Translations under genes and position numbers: made by a program
The notes under the pieces: generated by a model
The model's input: the letters and a program-made list of their open reading frames with translations, nothing else
Told to the model about the DNA's origin: nothing
The model's database searches: none
Assembly (NCBI GenBank): GCA_021799475.1
Contig: JAJZAJ010000001.1
Location: 124,001 to 188,000 of the forward strand
From: Microcaldota archaeon
GTDB taxonomy: Archaea; Micrarchaeota; Micrarchaeia; Micrarchaeales; Micrarchaeaceae
Length of the DNA stretch: 64,000 nt
Direction of reading: 5' to 3'
Shown here: positions 28,264 to 36,225 of the stretch, in pieces
Layout of the letters: each line of letters starts with the position of its first letter
Position numbering within the stretch: the stretch's first letter is position 1

Positions 28264-28650
28264 TTATGCTTTCTGCGGCTGCTGCGGGGGTTTCTGCAGG
28301 GGTTTCTGTTCTGTTTTCATTACATTTATACCCAGCAGGGAGATCTTGAAACCTATAGTTGCAAAGAGAAAGAGCAGTATCACCATTCCATACATGTAAA
28401 GACCTGATGATGTGAGTGTCTCGAGCGAGGAACCGATGCCGCCAAGCCCGCTAAGCGCTCCGATAGCCGAGTTGATTGAGCCATTTGAGGACTGGGATTG
28501 TGATTGGTACTGTGACTGTTGGATGGATTGCGCGGCTGCAAACGAGGACTGGAAGCTGTTGTACAGACCGATTCCGGTATAAAACGAATATAGTATCAGC
28601 GCTATTCCTGCAATGAGCAGCACATACCCTATCCCCTCCCTCTGTTCCAT
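28264..28650 (-). CDS. Hypothetical membrane protein
   Basis: 128 aa, two TMs, Q/S-rich loop. Confidence 0.55.
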   Translation of the reverse strand: MEQREGIGYVLLIAGIALILYSFYTGIGLYNSFQSSFAAAQSIQQSQYQSQSQSSNGSINSAIGALSGLGGIGSSLETLTSSGLYMYGMVILLFLFATIGFKISLLGINVMKTEQKPLQKPPQQPQKA

Positions 28651-28758
28651 GCAACCGCAGCTATATGCACGTATAAATTTTAAAAACTTGTGTTGACGAA
28701 CACATATTCGTCTCTGTAAAGCTTATATATTATATGACTCCAAGCATAGTCTGATTTT

Positions 28759-29772
28759 ATGCCAGTAGATATTGTTAGGATAAACTCAGGAGCATTTGAC
28801 GATGTCAAGAATAGCAGGCACACGAAGGCGATAAGGCATCTTGTTAACGGTTCTGAACAACAGCCGTGGATAAAGGCGCTTCTCCCTTCAGAGATACATC
28901 TGCAGGAGAGAATCAGGGCACTGAAGACGCAGAAGACGGGAGAGAGATCTGACGAGATCTCATATATACACAGCAGGATAAAGCAGATAGAAAATGTCTT
29001 TGGTGAAGAGGCCGAACGGCTGAAGGAATCGAGAAAAATTCTGGAGAATGATCCTAAAATTCTGGAATTACGGGAGCTTCATGCCGCCGCTGAAGTCAGG
29101 CTTAAGGAATTTGAGGAAGTATGGCGCTGGTTTACCAGCAACTACGAGTATACGGAAAGACATCTTTCTCGTGATGTGAAGCGCCTTGACTCTTTTAGCA
29201 GGATGAGATGGAAAATGCTCAGCAAAGAATCGAAAGATGCCGCCTCGTTCTACGTTTCAATAAATTGGATGCAAAATCTGCACAAGAAGACAAAGACAAT
29301 TACTGAACCGTATATGGAAAGGAAGGCATATGTGATGCGCGAGATGGCCATTCCGTATATAAATTCTACGGAAGAGAGGAGCTATGGAGGTTTCTGCAAG
29401 TTTGTTGAAAGACGGCTTGCTGAATTAAGGGAGATTGCGGAAAATGCGAGACTTAAGGAACTGATAGCGCAGCGCAGGATATTTGAGCTGGATGCTTACC
29501 TTGACGATTTGGAGAAAAGAAGGGATTCTTTCATTGCTTTCGAGAACAAGAGAATTGGTAAAGTGATGACTGAAATAGACACAGACGTAGAGAAAGAACT
29601 CCGTCCTTTGATCGCAAGCGTGCTGCTGAGGCACGAAGCGGTAAATAAAAGCGTCTCAAAGCTTCCGGGATGGGCGGGACAGGATTGGAAGGTGAAAAGG
29701 CGCAGAGATATTAAGCTTGAACCTGACATCAAAACTTTGTTCAAAATTGGCAACGACACAAAGCTTCGGTGA
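28759..29772 (+). CDS. Hypothetical charged, helix-rich protein
   Basis: 337 aa; long heptad-like K/E/R-rich stretches. Confidence 0.6.
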   Translation: MPVDIVRINSGAFDDVKNSRHTKAIRHLVNGSEQQPWIKALLPSEIHLQERIRALKTQKTGERSDEISYIHSRIKQIENVFGEEAERLKESRKILENDPKILELRELHAAAEVRLKEFEEVWRWFTSNYEYTERHLSRDVKRLDSFSRMRWKMLSKESKDAASFYVSINWMQNLHKKTKTITEPYMERKAYVMREMAIPYINSTEERSYGGFCKFVERRLAELREIAENARLKELIAQRRIFELDAYLDDLEKRRDSFIAFENKRIGKVMTEIDTDVEKELRPLIASVLLRHEAVNKSVSKLPGWAGQDWKVKRRRDIKLEPDIKTLFKIGNDTKLR

Positions 29773-29810
29773 TAAATATATATTTAAAGACGGCTCGCCA
29801 ATAGAATAGT

Positions 29811-30557
29811 ATGGCAGCAGAACAACAGCAGAGCTTTGTGATAGAGAGCTGGAGACGCAAGATAGAGGGGATTCGTCAGTATCCTCCGATAGACTATAAG
29901 CTTATTTTCAATGAAGCGGTAAAAAATCTGGCGCAGCATACGTATTCCCTGCTCGACATAGGTACTGGGACAGGAAGAGTGATATTCGAAAACGGGCTAA
30001 ATACTATTTACGGCAGAGTAACCGGAATAGACATACGAAGAGAAATGATAGACATATGTAGAAAGCACGCTGATGGGATGCGCAATGTCGAGTTCCGTGT
30101 GATGGACGATAGAAAAATGGACTTTAGGGATGAGAGTTTTGATGTTGTTACTTCCATGTTCTCCCCAAACTCCCCTAAAGAAGTATACAGGGTGCTTACG
30201 AATGGAGGCTATCTGATAGGGCTTTGGGGATTAAAAGGAGACCATAAGGAATTCGTCGGACAGTTTCCCGAGGCATGCGCCCTGTGGGACGGAGAATCTT
30301 TTGAGAAGCTGAAGCAGCGAAAGAGCAGGCTTGAGGAAGCTGGTTTCAAAGTAATATCTAGCACAGTAATGAAGTACAAATGGATTTTCAAGGATGAGGA
30401 AGTATTCAAGGAATTCTATCAGAAAATCTGTTTCGCCCCGATATTTGAGGGGAAGGAAGGAAGGCTGAAGAATATGAGGAGGCAGATAGACGGCAGCATC
30501 CACATAACAAGAGTAATAGGAACAGTAGTTGCGAGGAAGCTTATCGACAGGGCGTAG
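29811..30557 (+). CDS. Class I SAM-dependent methyltransferase
   Basis: LLDIGTGTGRVIFE, VTGIDIRREMIDICR, FDVVTSMFSP. Confidence 0.86.
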   Translation: MAAEQQQSFVIESWRRKIEGIRQYPPIDYKLIFNEAVKNLAQHTYSLLDIGTGTGRVIFENGLNTIYGRVTGIDIRREMIDICRKHADGMRNVEFRVMDDRKMDFRDESFDVVTSMFSPNSPKEVYRVLTNGGYLIGLWGLKGDHKEFVGQFPEACALWDGESFEKLKQRKSRLEEAGFKVISSTVMKYKWIFKDEEVFKEFYQKICFAPIFEGKEGRLKNMRRQIDGSIHITRVIGTVVARKLIDRA

Positions 30558-30640
30558 CCCCGAACCGGTGTATTCCTGGCTTATTTTTTATCAGATGGCG
30601 CTCTTCGGATTTTGACGTTTTTGCTGCGATGAATCTAATA

Positions 30641-30726
30641 TGCAGGGGGTGAGATTCGAACTCACGAAGGCGCTAAGCCACGGGATCTTAAGTCCTGCGC
30701 ATTTGACCAGGCTCTGCCACCCCTGC
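30641..30726 (-). tRNA. tRNA-Leu (anticodon TAA)
   Basis: Reverse complement GCAGGGGTGGCAGAGCCTGGTCAAATGCGCAGGACTTAAGATCC...GTTCGAATCTCACCCCCTGCA; type II with long variable arm. Confidence 0.95.
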
Positions 30727-30850
30727 ACCGGATGATATTATGCGCAACTCCCTTTTAATATATGTTTCTGGATTGCCGGCAGCATAAGCAAACAGGAAAC
30801 CGGCGCAGCATTTATGACAGAAGAAAAGGGAAGCTATATTGCAATAGCGT

Positions 30851-31057
30851 TCACTCTATACATATTTGCATTTCTCCTTTGTCGACCCCTGTTATAAATG
30901 ATGAAAGGATCCCGCGGAGCTGTTCGTGCTGGTCCTTCGTAATTATCGATGCCCCAACCCTTAGTATGGTTGAGATGGATATAGCATCTTTGCCTTCTAT
31001 CGCAATTTTGGCTAGCTGTGATGGAAGCGGGCCAGGTATCTTTTCTCCTTCCCACTC
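30851..31057 (-). pseudogene. 3' fragment of a small gene split by the TnpB element
   Basis: Open frame EWEGEKIPGPLPSQLAKIAIEGKDAISISTILRVGASIITKDQHEQLRGILSSFITGVDKGEMQICIE*; joins in frame to MSDNRQ at 32364-32381. Confidence 0.75.
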
Positions 31058-31058
31058 T

Positions 31059-32363
31059 GTGACACCCTCTCCTAACTAAACTTTGATGCAGAGTATGTTT
31101 TCAGTTCCTCGACAACCGCCTCCCTTTGAGGTCTTACACTGTCTCCCTGAACGTGACTTCGGGAGTGTCCCTCCCTAGCTTTTGCAAGTATATTTATTGA
31201 TGCGTTTATGTCCCTGTCCTCAGTGAGACCGCATCCTTCGCAGAAGTAAATCCTTTTCGACAGCGGCATGTTCTGGAGATTGCCGCAATTGCTGCATGTC
31301 TTTGATGTCTCTCTTGGGTCTACTTCTATAACCTTCATACCAGCACTTTCAGCCTTGTATGAGAGGTATTGGAAAAACCTGTTCCAAGAAGCATAATTTA
31401 TCGACTTTGCAAGATGATGGTTCTTCATCATGTTTTGAATTTGCAGTTTTTCAACTGCGAATGAAGTGTATCCTGAGTTTATGAGTTGGTCTGTTATCTT
31501 ATGAAGATAATCATTTGCCTGGTTATTTGCGATTTCGTATTCCCTTGTCAATTTGTCTTTTGCAATCTGCCTTCTTCTTGAACCTTTCTTCCTTCTTGCA
31601 ACTATTCTTTGCCATCTTGCGATATGTTTTTCGGCGTTCTTCCTAAAGTTTGGTTTGGTTATTTTTGACCCATCGGAAAGGACTGCAAATGTCTTCAGAC
31701 CCATATCGATGCCGACTGGGTTCGTATCCTTGACCTCTGGAATCCTGATGTCCTTTATTGCGGTGAATATGGCATAATATTTCCCATCCTCCCTCTTTAT
31801 CGTCATCGTCTTTATTTTCCCTTCTATCTGCCTATGAAGTTCTATTTTCATAGTCCCTATCTTTGAAACCCTCAATCTGCCTTTTTCTATACTAAATGAA
31901 CCGTTGTTCTCTATGTGCATTACTGAATTGTATTTATCCCTGGATTTGAAACGTGGGAATCCGACTTTCACCTTTCCTCCTGACTTCTTCTGTTTGCACC
32001 TTCTGAAAAAGTTTTGGTATGTTCTTAACATCCTGTTCCGTATATCTACACGGACATGGGAATAGAGGTCATAATACCTTTCATCGTCTTTTAGGATTTC
32101 CTGCATGAATATATTTATTGTTCTTTGCGATATTTTTGATTGTGGCTTTTTCTTGTGCGCCTCTATAGTCTTCTCAAGAAGTTTGTTGTATAGCTGTTGA
32201 GAAAGAATAAGCGTATTATTTATCGCATCCTGCCTCTTTTCGTCAGGATACAATCTAAACTTATACGCTCTAATGCAGCCCATATCTTTATTTAGTTTCT
32301 TCATCTTTTTACACCTTTCTAACGCCCTTGTCCCCTATCTGAATGATAGGGGTTTGCGGGCTA
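31059..32363 (-). mobile_element. IS200/IS605-type tnpB-only element
   Basis: Left-end hairpin cccctatc-tgaat-gatagggg (32332-32352), right-end motif AGGAGAGGGTGTCA, tnpB inside, no tnpA. Confidence 0.85.
31072..32304 (-). CDS. tnpB: RNA-guided endonuclease TnpB (IS200/IS605 family)
   Basis: RuvC I GIDMGLKTFAVLSDG, RuvC II SFAVEKLQIQNM, zinc finger CSNCGN...CEGCG, RuvC III EDRDINASINIL. Confidence 0.95.
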   Translation of the reverse strand: MKKLNKDMGCIRAYKFRLYPDEKRQDAINNTLILSQQLYNKLLEKTIEAHKKKPQSKISQRTINIFMQEILKDDERYYDLYSHVRVDIRNRMLRTYQNFFRRCKQKKSGGKVKVGFPRFKSRDKYNSVMHIENNGSFSIEKGRLRVSKIGTMKIELHRQIEGKIKTMTIKREDGKYYAIFTAIKDIRIPEVKDTNPVGIDMGLKTFAVLSDGSKITKPNFRKNAEKHIARWQRIVARRKKGSRRRQIAKDKLTREYEIANNQANDYLHKITDQLINSGYTSFAVEKLQIQNMMKNHHLAKSINYASWNRFFQYLSYKAESAGMKVIEVDPRETSKTCSNCGNLQNMPLSKRIYFCEGCGLTEDRDINASINILAKAREGHSRSHVQGDSVRPQREAVVEELKTYSASKFS

Positions 32364-32381
32364 TTGCCTGTTATCACTCAT
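32364..32381 (-). pseudogene. 5' fragment (MSDNRQ) of the gene split by the TnpB element
   Basis: ATGAGTGATAACAGGCA|A directly before the element left end; joins in frame to 31057-30851. Confidence 0.6.
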
Positions 32382-32409
32382 TAGTTTTACTCTTATCCCT
32401 ATTTCTTTT

Positions 32410-33204
32410 TCATGCATACATTGAAGGGCCTGCGGCATCTACGGCTTTTTTATGGGCATCCTGCACCTGCCTGTTCCTCTGTAAGAGTTCTCTTATCTTC
32501 TCCTCTACTTGTTTAGCTTCCTTGTCCAATTCCGTTATGTCGATGTTCAGACTCAGGAGCTTGTTAACAAAAACCATTGCGGTCTCTGCATATTTCGGAT
32601 CAAGAATGCTTGGATCCACAGGCACCAGTATGTTTATATCTGGAATCGCATCAAGCGTAGCGCTCATCAATATCAGAGCGCTTGTTCCAGTTGCAACCCC
32701 TTCAACAACTGGTTTCATTCCGGCTTTCTGCGCTTCTTTTCTTGCGGAGTCGGTTGATGCCATGGAGAAGACCTCGTTCTTTCCAGATGAGGCAATCTGG
32801 TTAGGTATCCCTGCTATTGATACTATTTTGCCGATTCCCGATTCCCTGACGAAGTCATAGACAGATTTGGAAAGCTCCGATGTCGCATTTATAGGTATTG
32901 CAAATTCTGCTAGTATTGCAAAGATCTTTGTTTTAGCATCTGAGTACATCCTTATAGGAGGCATTGGCTTATTTCCGTGTATAGCTATCAGTGGAGGAAA
33001 CATGCTGCTTTCTATATATCCTATGTACTCCATATCAAGCTTATCTATGAGATAGCTTATTGCCATCGGGCCGACCAGCCCTACGCCGGGAAATCCTTCT
33101 ATAAAAGTATATCCCTTGAGGGAGGATTTTTTCAGTAGCTTTACTTCTATCATGCAATCGGTAAACATTTGCTGCAAAACTATAAAAGCTTGTTTTCGGC
33201 GCAA
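32410..33204 (-). CDS. PAC2 family protein (proteasome assembly chaperone-like)
   Basis: FIEGFPGVGLVGPMAISYLIDKL; IVSIAGIP; GVATGTSALILM. Confidence 0.82.
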   Translation of the reverse strand: MRRKQAFIVLQQMFTDCMIEVKLLKKSSLKGYTFIEGFPGVGLVGPMAISYLIDKLDMEYIGYIESSMFPPLIAIHGNKPMPPIRMYSDAKTKIFAILAEFAIPINATSELSKSVYDFVRESGIGKIVSIAGIPNQIASSGKNEVFSMASTDSARKEAQKAGMKPVVEGVATGTSALILMSATLDAIPDINILVPVDPSILDPKYAETAMVFVNKLLSLNIDITELDKEAKQVEEKIRELLQRNRQVQDAHKKAVDAAGPSMYA

Positions 33205-33291
33205 AAAGCACCTATGCCTTAAATACTCTCGTAAAATCGACGATAGATATATAAAGATATGCTGATTATAGTAAATTGAAAAAGTGATTCT

Positions 33292-33513
33292 ATGGCAGAA
33301 AGAATAGGGAGTGAGAAATTAGCGCGCGAGGATGGGTATTTGTACTTCCTCGGAAAGGACGGATACGTCTGGAGGACGCCAATGAAAACGAACAAGAGAG
33401 GCAGAAAGGCCAGAATAGGCTCTGAAAAGATACAGAGGGCCAAAGGCTACCTTTACTACCTCGATAAGGCAGGGTACGTTGCAAGGGCGAAGATGAACAG
33501 GAAAGGCAGATAA
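33292..33513 (+). CDS. Small basic protein with internal duplication
   Basis: Two related ~36-aa units: RIGSEKLAREDGYLYFLGKDGYVWRTPMKTNKRGRKA / RIGSEKIQRAKGYLYYLDKAGYVARAKMNRKGR. Confidence 0.75.
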   Translation: MAERIGSEKLAREDGYLYFLGKDGYVWRTPMKTNKRGRKARIGSEKIQRAKGYLYYLDKAGYVARAKMNRKGR

Positions 33514-33514
33514 A

Positions 33515-33582
33515 GCTTTTCCTTTTCTTTTTTCTTTTTCTTTTGTTTTATTCTTTTATTCTTATTCCTATTTTTATTTTCA
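33515..33582 (+). terminator. Long T/C-rich tract, probable terminator of the 73-aa gene
   Basis: ~65 nt almost pure pyrimidine with many T-runs immediately after the stop codon. Confidence 0.55.
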
Positions 33583-33652
33583 TAGTTGATGTGTTTCCCA
33601 GGTTTGCCCATTCGTAGCAGGGTTTTAAATCTTTTACAGCAGATACCAATAT

Positions 33653-34057
33653 GTGGGCGGCGCTACAAACAGCTTTGGATTTCGCTTCGCTTGTGATAAA
33701 CGCAGGGAGGCGCACCATTCGTCGGGCTGGCCCGGCATACGCCATATAGGAAGGCAGACCTACGATAAACCAGACTCTGGAAAGGATAAGATTGAGACTT
33801 CTTCACTCCTGAGAAGGGCAGATTTAGTGTTGGAGATGGTCAAGTCCGATAATGCCGCTGGCGCCCTTGCTGAGGCACATCTGCTTGTTACTGATGCGAA
33901 ACGCATGGTGAGGAGGTTGAGCAGCAGGAGCAAAGCAAAAATTGTTGATGCGGCTGTCGAGGTCGTGACACTCCTGGAGGAGCGTAGAGAGCCATCTCTA
34001 TCAGGATCCAAGACGGCAAGAGAAGTGTCAATCTTCATTAAGAGGTTGCGAAACTGA
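33653..34057 (+). CDS. Hypothetical protein
   Basis: 134 aa ORF; the C-terminal helical part looks protein-like, N-terminal start uncertain. Confidence 0.4.
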   Translation: MGGATNSFGFRFACDKRREAHHSSGWPGIRHIGRQTYDKPDSGKDKIETSSLLRRADLVLEMVKSDNAAGALAEAHLLVTDAKRMVRRLSSRSKAKIVDAAVEVVTLLEERREPSLSGSKTAREVSIFIKRLRN

Positions 34058-34235
34058 GCGCGACCAAGCCTTCATCGGGCTTTGGGGCAAAACTCTGGTT
34101 CTTCGATATGGCCACATACGCACGCCACCCAATGTAAACCTTTGGTGCATCTAGTTTCGCAGGATTTCCAAATTTTGTTATCTTTTTTTCGTAGAACGTT
34201 TCAACTTCTTTGCCTAGGGCTAATGCCTCCTTCAT
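34038..34235 (-). CDS. Small DUF2080/AbrB-like protein (tentative)
   Basis: 65 aa: KKITKFGNPAKLDAPKVYIGWRAYVAI resembles FGN-x-A-x-x-x-P-x-x-x-I-G pattern proteins. Confidence 0.5.
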   Translation of the reverse strand: MKEALALGKEVETFYEKKITKFGNPAKLDAPKVYIGWRAYVAISKNQSFAPKPDEGLVALSFATS

Positions 34236-34271
34236 AATTTTAACATCTTTCTTCTTGGCTATGTAATCACA

Positions 34272-34550
34272 TTACAGATAAACCTCTTGCGGCTTTACCT
34301 CTCTCGATAGGGAAACCAGCAGATTCTCGCCATTGTTCCCCTCTATGACTACCTCCTCCGCCCTTAAAAAGTATCCTTTATCCGTGGTTATGCTGTGTAT
34401 GCTGGGCAGCGGTCGTCTGTTCCTTAAGTCGTAGATGGGATCGAATACCGTTACCTTACCCAAGCTCTTCCCGCCGACAGTTTCGACCTCGGTGCCGAAT
34501 GTCAGTCTCGCATCAGCCTTGCACTTGATCGTTTTCTCAGTTTCAGCCAT
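34272..34550 (-). CDS. Hypothetical protein
   Basis: 92 aa from MAETEKTIKCKADARLTFGTEVETVGGKSLGKVTVFDP. Confidence 0.55.
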   Translation of the reverse strand: MAETEKTIKCKADARLTFGTEVETVGGKSLGKVTVFDPIYDLRNRRPLPSIHSITTDKGYFLRAEEVVIEGNNGENLLVSLSREVKPQEVYL

Positions 34551-34752
34551 ATTATTCAAAACGATGAGTGTTTTCAAATATATAAGAGTTTTGGAAAGCT
34601 CGGCCTTGTTTAAAAACTCTGAGTTCTTAGACAAGAAGTCTTATGGCAGAAGCGGAACGATAGGATTGATACTGCGATAAGTTGCATCGCAGCACTGCAT
34701 AACCTTTTCAGGATGGGTTATGGGTGACTTTTGTCCCAGAATCCCTTCATCG

Positions 34753-35321
34753 TGCTTTGTAGTTTAATTATCAATAAAACTACAGATTTGGGAATAAAAC
34801 TACAAACCAAACCATTCAAAGCTATGAAAACCTGAATTGCTGTTGCTATGGCTATTACTACAGTTAATACTATGAGCAAATTTACGGACTTGGTAAGGAG
34901 CAAGGATAAGGCAGCACAGATCAACGAGGTGCTTCTAAAGGTCTTGTGCCATAATATCTGTGTATTGATAAGTGCCATGTTTGAGTTTGGAATTGAACCT
35001 AATCTCATAAACGATGCCATCTATTAGGCTCAATTTCATCAAAGGTTAAGGTATAATCAGGCTTTTCCACCTTTGCATAATACTTGTTCTTTTTCAAAAA
35101 AGCAACGAAATGTTTTGCATCTGTAGCTGTTCTACCAAATTTCTTGACATATTCTTGACATAACTCTAACAACTCATCCTTCTTTAAATCAGTCTCTATA
35201 ACTTCGTAGTAATCCCTTAGCCAGATTATTTCTACTCTATATTTTCTTTTCATGTTAAAACTGTAAATAAAACTACAGAAACATTAATAAAACTACAGAA
35301 AATCAATTAAACTACAAAGCG
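34753..35321. mobile_element. Short TIR element (~570 bp) with flanking 9-bp direct repeat
   Basis: GCTTTGTAGTTTAATT at 34754-34769, exact inverted copy AATTAAACTACAAAGC at 35305-35320; CCTTCATCG at 34744-34752 and 35322-35330; repeated ATAAAACTACA motifs near both ends. Confidence 0.8.
35005..35253 (-). CDS. Hypothetical protein inside the short TIR element
   Basis: 82 aa MKRKYRVEIIWLRDYYEVIETDLKKDELLELCQEYVKKFGRTATDAKHFVAFLKKNKYYAKVEKPDYTLTFDEIEPNRWHRL. Confidence 0.6.
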   Translation of the reverse strand: MKRKYRVEIIWLRDYYEVIETDLKKDELLELCQEYVKKFGRTATDAKHFVAFLKKNKYYAKVEKPDYTLTFDEIEPNRWHRL

Positions 35322-35373
35322 CCTTCATCGGGAAGATTTAAATAATGATTTCTTATCAACATTACTGTTTTCG

Positions 35374-35754
35374 GTGAGCAATATGTTCAATGTAACAGGA
35401 ATACCAAGGAACCAAGTTAAAAGAGAAAATTACGGAAGAGCGCTATTGAGGAATAGCAGGAGGATGGACAATACCTCTGAAAAGAACGGAATCGAAGAGG
35501 CAGCCGCTCTTGCGTTGTGGCATGCGGCAGTTGCGGAGAAGAACTATGTAAAGAAACTGAATCTGCTCAGCGAATCATACGCTCACGCAGGCATGCAGTC
35601 AGTGCTGAAGGATCAAATAGTCAATGATTTGCAGATGCTCCTTTCAGAACATGCGGGAGACGGTAAAGTAAAGTTTGCCGCGCTCGCTAAGGCTATTGAG
35701 CATGCGGAAAATATCGTCAGAGATTATAAAGGACCAAGAATCCGGAAAGGCTAA
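35374..35754 (+). CDS. Hypothetical protein
   Basis: 126 aa, helical, TATA-like sequence (gatttaaataatg) upstream. Confidence 0.6.
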   Translation: MSNMFNVTGIPRNQVKRENYGRALLRNSRRMDNTSEKNGIEEAAALALWHAAVAEKNYVKKLNLLSESYAHAGMQSVLKDQIVNDLQMLLSEHAGDGKVKFAALAKAIEHAENIVRDYKGPRIRKG

Positions 35755-36158
35755 ACGGAAACACGCTGTCCGGTATTTATTTTTATATTTTTTGCGGTAC
35801 CAGATGGCAGCTCCAGTACATATCTGGCAATTGCTGAAGGCCTGTGTGTAGTGAAATCTAACCCTCTTGCCGGTTTTGCATTGTGTTTGATGTAGACTAC
35901 CCGTTTCTGCCCATCAAGCCATATTATGTCTATTGGAAAATTCATGTTGCGCATCCATATCCCGTATTTCTGCGCGGTGCGGAAGGCAAACACCATACAC
36001 TCGTTTTTCCTGAGTTTCGCTCGGAACATGAGACCCACAGCCTGTTTTAAGGGAGTATCTGCTATGTAAGCAGTAAACCCCCTGTTATTTATCGATATTT
36101 TCCTTGTTTTAAACTTTGTCATCTTTGAAAGAAGATACATCACGCACATTTTTTCCAC
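35751..36158 (-). CDS. DUF192 family protein (start may be internal)
   Basis: TPLKQAVGLMFRAKLRKNECMVFAF...YGIWMRNMNFPIDIIWLDGQKRVVYI. Confidence 0.83.
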   Translation of the reverse strand: MEKMCVMYLLSKMTKFKTRKISINNRGFTAYIADTPLKQAVGLMFRAKLRKNECMVFAFRTAQKYGIWMRNMNFPIDIIWLDGQKRVVYIKHNAKPARGLDFTTHRPSAIARYVLELPSGTAKNIKINTGQRVSV

Positions 36159-36225
36159 TTGTTGCCGACTGTGATTTCATCGGTCTCATCATATCGTGCC
36201 GAATTGTTAACCAAACTATAAAAAT

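Noticed and set aside
34718-35020. 100-aa minus ORF MASFMRLG...
   Set aside because: Not annotated: it runs across the left end of the short TIR element into host DNA and contains the end-motif array. The central hydrophobic stretch could be a small TM protein, but evidence is insufficient.
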